From assembly GCA_021738105.1 (NCBI GenBank), contig JAIPCS010000202.1, positions 1 to 5,733 of the forward strand: DNA of 5,733 nt. The letters are read 5' to 3'. Below, in pieces: positions 1-5,631 of this stretch. This DNA is from Sulfuritalea sp. GTDB lineage: Bacteria > Pseudomonadota > Gammaproteobacteria > Burkholderiales > Rhodocyclaceae. Below the pieces are notes generated by a model that worked only from the letters and a program-made list of their open reading frames with translations, ran no database searches and was not told where the DNA came from. A program made the position numbers and the translations under genes. Numbering within the stretch: the first letter of the stretch is position 1; each line of letters opens with the position of its first letter.

Positions 1-910
1 CTTGCGGGTCTGCGTCGCGGGGTACTTCTTCTTCAAGCTTGAGGCCCAGGCCGGAAAGCGCGGCTGCCAGTGATTCCGGCTCGACTTCAATCACCAGAAT
101 GTCGCCTTCGCGCAAAATTCGCCCTGGGCCGGGCGCTGAAATCCGAACCTCTCGACGCACCATGCCGACAATCTGGGCGTCGACTTCATCAAGCAGTTTG
201 TCGACTTCGCGCAGGCTCTTGTTTGCAGCCTTGCTGCCCTCGACGATTCTGACCTCGCTGAGATAGGTACCGGATTCGAAGCTGCCGCGATCTGCTGGTT
301 TGCGCGTGGGCACCATGCGCCAGCCGATCAGACCGATAAAGGCGACACCGACGACCGCGATGGCGACGCCTACCGGCGCGAAGTCGAACATGGCAAACGT
401 CCCCCGTCCGGTTGTGGCGCGGTAGCCCGAAACGATCAGGTTGGGCGGCGTTCCTATCAGCGTGGTCATACCTCCCAGAATCGAGCCGAAGGCCAACGGC
501 ATGAGAATCCTGCCGGCCGGCAGCTTCTGCTTGGCGGCCATCTGCAAGGCGATGGGCATCAGCAGTGCCAATGCACCCACATTATTGATGAAGCCTGAGA
601 GCAATGCCGCGAGGCCAATCAGCGCCAGGATGCTTGCGGTCGGTCCAGCAGAACTTGGAATAATTCGCTGTGTAAGCGCAGCCACGGCCCCGGTAATCTG
701 CAAGCCGTACCCGAGTATCAGCACGCAGGCCACGGTAACGACTGCCGGATGGGCGAAACCCGCAAATGCTTCTTTGCCGGGCACCAGTCCGGTGAACACA
801 CAGGCAAGCATGGCACCCATGGCAACCATGTCGTGACGCCACCGCCCCCAAAGGAACATCGTCATGGTTGCCACCAATATCGCGACGATTACAGTTTGGT
901 CGCCTGTCAT
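1..910 (-). CDS. SLC13/DASS-family permease with RCK_C (TrkA_C) domain, N-terminal 303 residues, cut by left edge
   Basis: The minus strand reads open from an ATG at 910 to the window edge, giving 303 residues without a stop. The start is well fixed: an in-frame TAA lies at 944-946 and no other start codon occurs between them. Several hydrophobic segments occupy about residues 5-200. NNVGA at 109-113 and LIGTPPNLIV at 151-160 match the paired Asn-containing signatures of the DASS/SLC13 anion transporters, where such loops contribute to substrate and sodium binding. Residues about 214-290 are hydrophilic (YLSEVRIVEGSKAANKSL onward, then ILREGDILVIEVE) and look like an RCK_C/TrkA_C regulatory domain, common in bacterial members of about 600 residues. 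The missing part should hold the second half of the transport domain. The substrate is not deducible: dicarboxylate, sulfate and other anions are all known in the family. It is divergent from the urt genes, so shared function is not implied. Family assignment is firm; substrate is unknown. Confidence 0.9.
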   Translation of the reverse strand, partial: MTGDQTVIVAILVATMTMFLWGRWRHDMVAMGAMLACVFTGLVPGKEAFAGFAHPAVVTVACVLILGYGLQITGAVAALTQRIIPSSAGPTASILALIGLAALLSGFINNVGALALLMPIALQMAAKQKLPAGRILMPLAFGSILGGMTTLIGTPPNLIVSGYRATTGRGTFAMFDFAPVGVAIAVVGVAFIGLIGWRMVPTRKPADRGSFESGTYLSEVRIVEGSKAANKSLREVDKLLDEVDAQIVGMVRREVRISAPGPGRILREGDILVIEVEPESLAAALSGLGLKLEEEVPRDADPQ

Positions 911-1084
911 ATGAGCCCACCCGAATTCGCGTGAGGTTCGATCTTAGCCACATTCGGCTCCGGCTGGCGCCCCACCGCCGATCAAGGATCGCTGCGTGCG
1001 GCGGCAAGCTTTAGGCGAAACAAACTACTTTCGGGGTGGAGTGCCGCGCATACTGCACGCTTCCTCACATTCACTGGAACATTC
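911..1084. other. Divergent intergenic gap, no convincing promoter
   Basis: This gap separates the minus-strand permease start from the plus-strand small cysteine gene. Any promoters for the two genes should lie here. I see only weak -10-like hexamers (CATACT at 1049-1054 on plus; TAAGAT at 941-946 on minus), neither paired with a good -35. GGTGGG just upstream of the permease ATG on the minus strand could be a weak ribosome binding site. Confidence 0.4.
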
Positions 1085-1264
1085 ATGACTCTTTGTCCGA
1101 TTGCCATCGCCGTGGGTTGCCGGAAGTGCCCCGCGTTCAAGATATGTCCGCTCAAAGGTGTGATTGGCGACACGCCACCGGCCTCGACCCCCGCCATTGA
1201 CGCGAAGTCGAAACCCAAATCCAGATCGCCTGCCAAATCTCGCAAAGCAGCCGCAAAGAAGTAA
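1085..1264 (+). CDS. Small four-cysteine protein with basic C-terminal tail (59 aa), function unknown
   Basis: An ATG at 1085 opens a 59-codon frame ending in TAA at 1262-1264, with GGAA at 1076-1079 as a modest ribosome binding site 5 bases upstream. The first 29 residues are compact and cysteine-rich: Cys4, Cys12, Cys15 and Cys21 (C-x7-C-x2-C-x5-C). Three of the four are followed by Pro (CPIA, CPAF, CPLK), and the segment ends VIGD at 26-29. This could bind zinc or an iron-sulfur cluster, but that is inference. Residues 30-59 look disordered and basic, rich in Lys, Ser, Ala and Pro (SPAKSRKAAAKK at the end), resembling a nucleic-acid-binding tail. There is no signal peptide or membrane segment, so it is probably cytoplasmic. 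I do not recognise a named family. The opposing minus-strand frame here shows no recognisable features, and the ordered Cys motif plus split composition argue this strand is the coding one. It lies upstream of urtA but is separated by about 300 bases with its own promoter, so it is probably a separate transcript. Confidence 0.62.
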   Translation: MTLCPIAIAVGCRKCPAFKICPLKGVIGDTPPASTPAIDAKSKPKSRSPAKSRKAAAKK

Positions 1265-1279
1265 AAGTCATTCAGAGGC

Positions 1280-1301
1280 GCCATGATCGCGAGATGATGG
1301 C
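1280..1301. repeat. Interrupted hairpin downstream of the small cysteine gene
   Basis: GCCAT at 1280-1284 pairs with ATGGC at 1297-1301, and ATC at 1286-1288 with GAT at 1293-1295. A G-G mismatch lies between the two pairings and the loop is GCGA. It begins 15 bases after the small-gene stop. There is no T-run, so it is not a standard intrinsic terminator. Confidence 0.4.
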
Positions 1302-1305
1302 CCGA

Positions 1306-1335
1306 TGGTGCGAGCGCCCCGCGCTCCATGCACCA
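1306..1335. repeat. Strong GC-rich stem-loop carrying GGTGC/GCACC arms
   Basis: GAGCGC at 1312-1317 pairs with GCGCTC at 1321-1326 across a CCC loop. The outer arms TGGTGC (1306-1311) and GCACCA (1330-1335) also pair, leaving a three-base CAT bulge on the right. The total is 12 base pairs. No T-run follows, so Rho-independent termination is unlikely in its simple form. The outer arms coincide with half-sites repeated further downstream, so the same bases could be protein-binding DNA rather than RNA structure. Confidence 0.5.
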
Positions 1336-1416
1336 AGATAAAGCAGCGGAATTCTGTTGTTCCTCCATTCTGGTGCGCAGACATTTTCTGAAAGCGCCGA
1401 ATGGAATGGCGCACCA
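1329..1416. promoter_or_regulatory. Putative upstream activator (NtrC-like) sites for urtA
   Basis: The enterobacterial NtrC site is a palindrome of the form TGCACC-N5-GGTGCA. Here TGCACC occurs perfectly at 1329-1334, followed by AAGAT and a weak right half AAAGCA. At 1361-1377 a second 17-mer has a partial left half TCCTCC and a perfect GGTGC right half. A further GCACCA lies at 1411-1416, and TGGTGCGC (1371-1378) forms an inverted pair with GCGCACCA (1409-1416). The sites sit about 90-175 bases before the predicted transcription start, the usual distance for an enhancer of a sigma-54 promoter. No site is a full consensus palindrome, so the regulator is inferred. Confidence 0.4.
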
Positions 1417-1435
1417 AAAGCGAATTTCCTCAGTC

Positions 1436-1448
1436 GTAGCAATTGATT
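1436..1448 (-). promoter_or_regulatory. Possible IHF site between activator sites and promoter
   Basis: Read on the minus strand, this is AATCAATTGCTAC. It matches the WATCAA half of the IHF consensus WATCAA-N4-TTR but only one of three bases of the TTR half. Its position between candidate activator sites and a sigma-54 promoter is where an IHF bend is often found. The match is weak. Confidence 0.2.
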
Positions 1449-1478
1449 ACGGCTGTTTCCAGTGTCGCATTAGTGGCA

Positions 1479-1494
1479 TGGCACGCCCCTCGCT
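1479..1494 (+). promoter_or_regulatory. Sigma-54 (RpoN) -24/-12 promoter of the urt operon
   Basis: The sequence TGGCACGCCCCTCGCT matches the RpoN consensus TGGCACG-rNNN-TTGCw at all but two defined positions (C for T in the -12 element and C for the purine after the first block). The invariant GG (1480-1481) and GC (1492-1493) are present with the required 10-base spacing. The predicted start of transcription is near 1505, leaving a leader of about 56 bases before the urtA ATG. Sigma-54 needs an activator; NtrC is the expected partner for a urea transporter. Confidence 0.8.
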
Positions 1495-1545
1495 ATAGAA
1501 AGACTGCACCGTTCAATTCAGACGGTTGGTCCGCTCAAATTCATC

Positions 1546-1553
1546 GAAAGGGG
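1546..1553 (+). promoter_or_regulatory. urtA ribosome binding site
   Basis: GAAAGGGG lies 7 bases before the ATG at 1561. It is the clearest Shine-Dalgarno sequence in the window and fits the high expression expected of a periplasmic binding protein. Confidence 0.8.
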
Positions 1554-1560
1554 TTCTGCC

Positions 1561-2829
1561 ATGATTCGTCGCAACTTCATTAAAGCCACCGCAGTTTCAA
1601 TAGCACTGGCTGCCTCCGGCTTCGCTTCGCTGCCGGCTGTCGCCGCCGACACCATCAAAGTCGGAATTCTGCATTCCCTGTCCGGCACCATGGCCATCTC
1701 TGAAACTGCGCTGAAGGAAACAGCGCTGATGACCATCGCAGAAATCAACGCCAAGGGCGGCGTGATGGGCAAAAAACTCGAAGCAGTGGTCGTCGATCCC
1801 GCCTCGAACTGGCCCCTGTTCGCCGAGAAGGCCCGCCAGCTGATTTCACAGGACAAGGTTGCCGTGGTTTTCGGCTGCTGGACCTCGGTGTCGCGCAAGT
1901 CGGTGAATCCGGTGTTCAAGGAACTCAACAGTCTGCTGTTCTATCCCGTGCAGTACGAAGGTGAAGAGCTGGAAAAGAACGTCTTCTACACCGGCGCCGC
2001 ACCTAACCAGCAGGCGATCCCGGCCGTCGAATACCTGATGAGCAAGGACGGCGGCTCGGCCAAGCGCTGGGTGCTGCTCGGTACCGACTACGTCTATCCG
2101 CGCACTACCAACAAGATTCTGCGCGCCTTCCTCAAGAGCAAGGGTGTGGCCGAGGCCGACATCATGGAGGAGTACACCCCCTTCGGTCACAGTGATTACC
2201 AGACCATCATCGCCAAGATCAAGAAGTTCGCGTCCCAGGGCAAGAAAACCGCAGTGGTGTCGACCATCAACGGCGACTCCAACGTACCGTTCTACAAGGA
2301 ACTGGGCAACGCCGGCCTGAAGGCGACCGACGTACCGGTGGTGGCATTCTCGGTGGGTGAAGAGGAACTGCGCGGCGTCGATACCAAGCCGCTGCTGGGC
2401 CACCTCGCTGCCTGGAACTACTTCGAGTCGATCAAGAACCCGACCAACACCGCCTTTATCAAGATGTACAAGGACTGGGCGGTCAAGCAGAAGCTGCCGA
2501 ACGCCTCCACCGTCGTCACCAACGACCCGATGGAAGCCACCTATATCGGCATCCACATGTGGAAGCAGGCCGTTGAGAAGGCCAAGAGCACCGATGTGGA
2601 CAAGGTGATCGCAGCCATGGGCGGGCAGAAGTTCAAGGCGCCATCCGGCTTTGAAATCCAGATGGATGCCAAGAACCATCACCTGCACAAGCCGGTGTTC
2701 ATTGGCGAAATCAAGGCTGACGGTCAGTTCAACGTCGTATGGAAGACCAAGGGCCCGATCAAGGCCCAGCCGTGGTCGCCCTTCATTGCCGGCAACGACA
2801 AGAAGAAGGACGAACCGGAAGGCAAGTAA
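1561..2829 (+). CDS. urtA: Urea ABC transporter, periplasmic urea-binding protein UrtA
   Basis: This 422-residue protein captures urea in the periplasm and delivers it to the UrtB-UrtC permease. The N-terminus is a signal peptide with a twin-arginine motif, RRNFIK at residues 3-8, a hydrophobic core to about residue 24, and likely cleavage after VAA at 27-29, so Tat export is possible. The mature protein starts DTIKVGILHSLSGTMA, typical of the type I periplasmic binding fold. Conserved UrtA segments are visible at FGCWTSVSRKSV (104-115), LFYPVQYEGEE (126-136), GAAPNQQ (145-151), GTDYVYPR (174-181), EYTPFGHSDY (204-213) and NDPMEATY (321-328). These separate UrtA from the related amino-acid and amide binding proteins. 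Length is normal, and the C-terminus is a charged Lys/Glu-rich tail. A good ribosome binding site at 1546-1553 and the sigma-54 promoter upstream support this start. It is the first gene of the operon, 92 bases before urtB. Confidence 0.96.
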   Translation: MIRRNFIKATAVSIALAASGFASLPAVAADTIKVGILHSLSGTMAISETALKETALMTIAEINAKGGVMGKKLEAVVVDPASNWPLFAEKARQLISQDKVAVVFGCWTSVSRKSVNPVFKELNSLLFYPVQYEGEELEKNVFYTGAAPNQQAIPAVEYLMSKDGGSAKRWVLLGTDYVYPRTTNKILRAFLKSKGVAEADIMEEYTPFGHSDYQTIIAKIKKFASQGKKTAVVSTINGDSNVPFYKELGNAGLKATDVPVVAFSVGEEELRGVDTKPLLGHLAAWNYFESIKNPTNTAFIKMYKDWAVKQKLPNASTVVTNDPMEATYIGIHMWKQAVEKAKSTDVDKVIAAMGGQKFKAPSGFEIQMDAKNHHLHKPVFIGEIKADGQFNVVWKTKGPIKAQPWSPFIAGNDKKKDEPEGK

Positions 2830-2865
2830 GCTGAGTTAGCGTTTCCCGCAATTGATCTGCTGTAC

Positions 2866-2894
2866 CGGTACGGCGGGGTTTCCCCGCCGTACCG
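2866..2894. repeat. Perfect 13-bp hairpin in the urtA-urtB gap (attenuator or mRNA-stability element)
   Basis: CGGTACGGCGGGG at 2866-2878 is followed by TTT and its exact reverse complement at 2882-2894. Thirteen uninterrupted pairs, mostly G-C, would be very stable in RNA. The nearest T-run (2906-2910) starts 11 bases beyond the stem, so this is not a canonical intrinsic terminator. A role in stabilising the upstream urtA message, or in partial termination, would give more UrtA than permease, as expected for a binding-protein operon. The left arm overlaps a second palindrome, GTACCGGTAC at 2862-2871, allowing an alternative small fold. Confidence 0.75.
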
Positions 2895-2921
2895 CCAGCG
2901 CCGACTTTTTCAAAAAATCCC

Positions 2922-4424
2922 ATGCGCCTTCTTTTCATCGCACTTTTCTGCTGGTTCAGCGTCTCTGCCCACGCCGCCCTTGATCCGGTGCTGGTGGCGC
3001 AGCTGGCTGCCGAAGAGTCCGACGACAAGATTGCCGCCATTCTGAAAATCGCCCAGACCGGTGAGCCCGAGGCCCTGAAAGTTCTGCAGTCGCTTGCCGA
3101 CGGCAGCCTGACCGGGCCGGATGGCAGCGAAATCACCATCAACAACCGAATTCGCGCCACGCTGGCCAACGCGCTGGCCGGATTGCGTCTGCTCGACGCC
3201 GACCCTGCGGTGCGCCTTGCCGCTGCGAAGGAACTGCAAACCAACGTCAGCTTCGAGATGGTGCCGCTGCTGGCCAGCGCGCTGGCCAAGGAGAGCGTTG
3301 CCGACATTCGTGAACTGCTGGAAGCTGCGCACGCTCAGGCCAGTTTGGCCAGTCCTGATGCAGGCGTGCGACTTGCCGCGGTCGAGGCCTTGGCCGCCAG
3401 CCCCAGCCCCAACGCGCGCAGCTTGTTGCTGCCACTCACTCAGGAAGCCGGAGAACCGGACAAAAAAGTCAGGGCCGCCGCTGCAGTATCACTGAAGGCA
3501 ATTGAATCGAAGCTTGCGGTCGGTGAAACCATCGGCCGCATATTCACCGGGCTCAGCCTCGGCAGCATTCTGCTGCTGGCCGCCCTCGGCCTGGCGATCA
3601 CCTATGGCGTGATGGGCGTCATCAACATGGCGCACGGTGAGCTGCTGATGGTGGGTGCCTACGCCACTTACGCCGTGCAGGGTGTGTTTCGCCACTATTT
3701 ACCAGGCTGGATCGATGCTTACGTGATCGCCGCAGTTCCGGTAGCTTTTTTCGCCGCTGCTGCCGTCGGCATCCTGCTCGAACGCACCGTGATTCGCCAT
3801 CTATACGGCCGTCCGCTGGAAACCCTGCTGGCCACCTGGGGTCTGTCCTTGATGCTGATCCAGGCGGCGCGCGTGACGTTTGGTGCGCAGAACGTTGAAC
3901 TGGCCAACCCGAGCTGGATGTCCGGTGGAGTGACGCTGATGGCCGGCCTCGTCCTGCCCTGGAACCGCATCGCCATCATCGGATTCTCGCTGTTCGTGCT
4001 GGCTCTGGTCTGGTTGCTGATGAACAAGACACGGTTGGGCATGTTCGTTCGCGCCGTGACGCAGAATCGTCCGATGGCCGGCTGCGTCGGGGTGCCCACG
4101 GCGAAGGTCGACACTCTGGCTTTCGGACTCGGCGCCGGCATTGCCGGACTGGGGGGCGTCGCCCTGTCGCAGATCGCCAATGTCGGCCCGGACATGGGGC
4201 AGGGCTATATCGTCGACTCCTTCATGGTGGTTGTGCTTGGTGGCGTCGGCCAGCTTGCCGGTGCCGTCTGGGCGGCGCTGGGCCTAGGCATCGTCACCAA
4301 ATTTCTCGAAGGCTGGTCGGGCGCGGTCATCGCGAAAATTGCCGTACTGGTCTTCATCATCATCTTCATCCAGAAGCGTCCGCAGGGGCTGTTCGCCCTC
4401 AAGGGCCGCTTCGTCGAGAACTGA
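2922..4424 (+). CDS. urtB: Urea ABC transporter, permease subunit UrtB with periplasmic HEAT-like N-terminal domain
   Basis: This 500-residue inner-membrane protein forms the urea channel with UrtC. It has two parts. Residues 1-18 are a signal peptide ending in AHA. Residues about 19-200 form a soluble, helical, Ala/Leu-rich domain with repeated HEAT-like units: DPAVRLAAAKEL at 94-105, DAGVRLAAVEAL at 146-157 and DKKVRAAAAVSL at 180-191. From about residue 205 to 495 lies the LivH-type branched-chain permease domain with multiple membrane helices, including YGVMGVINMAHGE (228-240) and the cytoplasmic loop FVRAVTQNRPMAGCVGV that would contact the ATPases. The extended form is typical of proteobacterial UrtB; the role of the extra domain is not established as far as I know. 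The ATG at 2922 is chosen because it yields the signal peptide, although no Shine-Dalgarno sequence precedes it. The gene is followed by 94 bases and then urtC. Confidence 0.95.
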   Translation: MRLLFIALFCWFSVSAHAALDPVLVAQLAAEESDDKIAAILKIAQTGEPEALKVLQSLADGSLTGPDGSEITINNRIRATLANALAGLRLLDADPAVRLAAAKELQTNVSFEMVPLLASALAKESVADIRELLEAAHAQASLASPDAGVRLAAVEALAASPSPNARSLLLPLTQEAGEPDKKVRAAAAVSLKAIESKLAVGETIGRIFTGLSLGSILLLAALGLAITYGVMGVINMAHGELLMVGAYATYAVQGVFRHYLPGWIDAYVIAAVPVAFFAAAAVGILLERTVIRHLYGRPLETLLATWGLSLMLIQAARVTFGAQNVELANPSWMSGGVTLMAGLVLPWNRIAIIGFSLFVLALVWLLMNKTRLGMFVRAVTQNRPMAGCVGVPTAKVDTLAFGLGAGIAGLGGVALSQIANVGPDMGQGYIVDSFMVVVLGGVGQLAGAVWAALGLGIVTKFLEGWSGAVIAKIAVLVFIIIFIQKRPQGLFALKGRFVEN

Positions 4425-4437
4425 AAATCATGAGTTG

Positions 4438-4499
4438 CAGAGGACACAGCGTTCACAGAGAACGTCAAGCTCAGGGCAGGTTTTTCTCCGTGTCCTCTG
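4438..4499. repeat. Inverted repeat in the urtB-urtC gap, resembling a dispersed intergenic repeat
   Basis: CAGAGGACAC at 4438-4447 is the exact reverse complement of GTGTCCTCTG at 4490-4499, enclosing 42 bases. Inside is a smaller stem, CGTTC (4450-4454) with GAACG (4460-4464) around ACAGA. The motif ACAGAGGACAC / GTGTCCTCTGTGG resembles short repeats that I recall from intergenic regions of several proteobacterial genomes; that is memory, not a search. It occupies most of the 94-base gap and ends about nine bases before the urtC Shine-Dalgarno sequence. Confidence 0.65.
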
Positions 4500-4507
4500 T
4501 GGCTAAA

Positions 4508-4511
4508 AAGG
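4508..4511 (+). promoter_or_regulatory. urtC ribosome binding site fixing a GTG start
   Basis: AAGG, within AAAAAGG, lies 7 bases before the GTG at 4519. It is the reason for accepting GTG rather than a later ATG, and it sits immediately after the inverted repeat. Confidence 0.6.
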
Positions 4512-4518
4512 TTTTGCC

Positions 4519-5631
4519 GTGACCACGCGCGCGCCTCTCACCATCCGCTTCCTGCAGGCGACGCCAAAGTCCGGCTGGATCGCGCTGGCGATCTTCGCCG
4601 TGCTCAGTCTGGTGGTGCTGCCCGTGCTGCATCTGGCGCTGCCATCCACCCATCCGCTGCACGTGTCCGGCTATGTCATCACGCTGGGCGGCAAGATCAT
4701 GTGCTATGCCATCGTTGCTGTAGCGATGGACCTGATCTGGGGCTACGCGGGCATCCTCTCGCTGGGTCACGGTCTGTTTTTTGCGCTGGGCGGATACGCC
4801 TTCGGCATGTACCTGATGCGCCAGATCGGTCGCGATGGATCCTATCAGTCCGATCTGCCCGACTTTATGGTCTTCCTCGACTGGAAGGAACTGCCCTGGT
4901 ACTGGACCGGCTCCGACTCCTTGCTCTGGGCAGCAATCCTGGTGCTGGTGGTACCGGCTCTGGTCGCCGCCATTTTCGGTTTCTTCGCTTTCCGTTCGCG
5001 CATCAAGGGTGTGTACTTTTCGATCATCACCCAGGCATTGACCTTCGCCGCGATGCTGCTGTTCTTCCGCAACGAAACCGGTTTCGGTGGCAACAACGGC
5101 TTCACTGATTTCAAGCGCATCCTCGGTTACGGCATCACCACGCCGGAAATGCGGGTGACGCTGTTTTCACTCACCGCGCTGGCGCTGATGTGTACCCTGC
5201 TGCTCGGTCGCTATCTCGTCACTGCCAAGTTTGGCCGCGTGCTGGCGGCGATCCGCGATGCCGAAAGTCGCGTCATGTTTCTTGGCTACAGTCCCCAGCA
5301 CTACAAACTGTTCATCTGGACGCTCTCGGCCGTACTCTGCTCTATCGCCGGCGCGCTGTATGTGCCGCAGGTGGGCATCATCAATCCGGGTGAAATGTCG
5401 CCGGCCAATTCGATCGAGATTGCGATCTGGGTCGCCGTCGGCGGGCGTGGCACGCTGATCGGCCCGGTCATCGGCGCGGCCATCGTCAATCTCTCGAAGA
5501 GTTATTTCACCATGGCCTTTCCCGAATACTGGCTGTTCTTTCTCGGCGCCCTGTTCGTCGGTGTGACGCTGTGGTTGCCGAATGGTGTAGTCGGTCTGTG
5601 GAACAAATTGCGGACGAGGAAGTCCGCATGA
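4519..5631 (+). CDS. urtC: Urea ABC transporter, permease subunit UrtC
   Basis: This 370-residue inner-membrane protein pairs with UrtB as the second half of the urea pore. It is a LivM-type branched-chain permease with a short cytoplasmic N-terminus, a first helix near residues 20-42, and about eight further hydrophobic segments. The family signature GYAGILSLGHG is at 75-85. A polar loop at about 100-132 (residues around DLPDFMVFLDW and the Trp/Tyr-rich stretch after it) is characteristic of UrtC and longer than in LivM. The ATPase-contact loop RVLAAIRDAESRVMFLGY is at 240-257, and VGGRGTLIGPVIGA at 307-320 is the usual C-terminal signature. Translation starts at GTG; the first in-frame ATG falls well inside the membrane part (about residue 60), so GTG is right. 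The stop overlaps the urtD start as ATGA, so the two are probably translationally coupled. Length is normal. Confidence 0.95.
   Translation: MTTRAPLTIRFLQATPKSGWIALAIFAVLSLVVLPVLHLALPSTHPLHVSGYVITLGGKIMCYAIVAVAMDLIWGYAGILSLGHGLFFALGGYAFGMYLMRQIGRDGSYQSDLPDFMVFLDWKELPWYWTGSDSLLWAAILVLVVPALVAAIFGFFAFRSRIKGVYFSIITQALTFAAMLLFFRNETGFGGNNGFTDFKRILGYGITTPEMRVTLFSLTALALMCTLLLGRYLVTAKFGRVLAAIRDAESRVMFLGYSPQHYKLFIWTLSAVLCSIAGALYVPQVGIINPGEMSPANSIEIAIWVAVGGRGTLIGPVIGAAIVNLSKSYFTMAFPEYWLFFLGALFVGVTLWLPNGVVGLWNKLRTRKSA

Noticed and set aside
582..1007. A 141-codon minus-strand frame overlapping the permease start
   Set aside because: It is in another frame of the same strand as the SLC13 gene, which has clear family motifs. 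The peptide has an Arg/Cys-rich composition typical of an out-of-frame reading.
982..1368. A 128-codon minus-strand frame between the permease and urtA
   Set aside because: The peptide shows no recognisable domain or signal, its start lies inside the regulatory region, and it is antisense to the small cysteine frame, which has an ordered motif. It is likely a GC-rich chance frame.
1406..1498. A 30-codon plus-strand frame with a Cys-x2-Cys pair just before urtA
   Set aside because: It runs through the sigma-54 promoter, would be mostly upstream of the predicted transcript start, and has no clear ribosome binding site.
1508..1526. A 5-bp inverted repeat ACCGT/ACGGT in the urtA leader
   Set aside because: The stem is short with a nine-base loop and no recognisable riboswitch or operator form, so it could easily arise by chance.
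1846..2688. A 280-codon minus-strand frame opposite urtA
   Set aside because: It is the antisense shadow of a strongly conserved gene. Its His/Leu/Val/Gly-rich content follows from complementing urtA codons.
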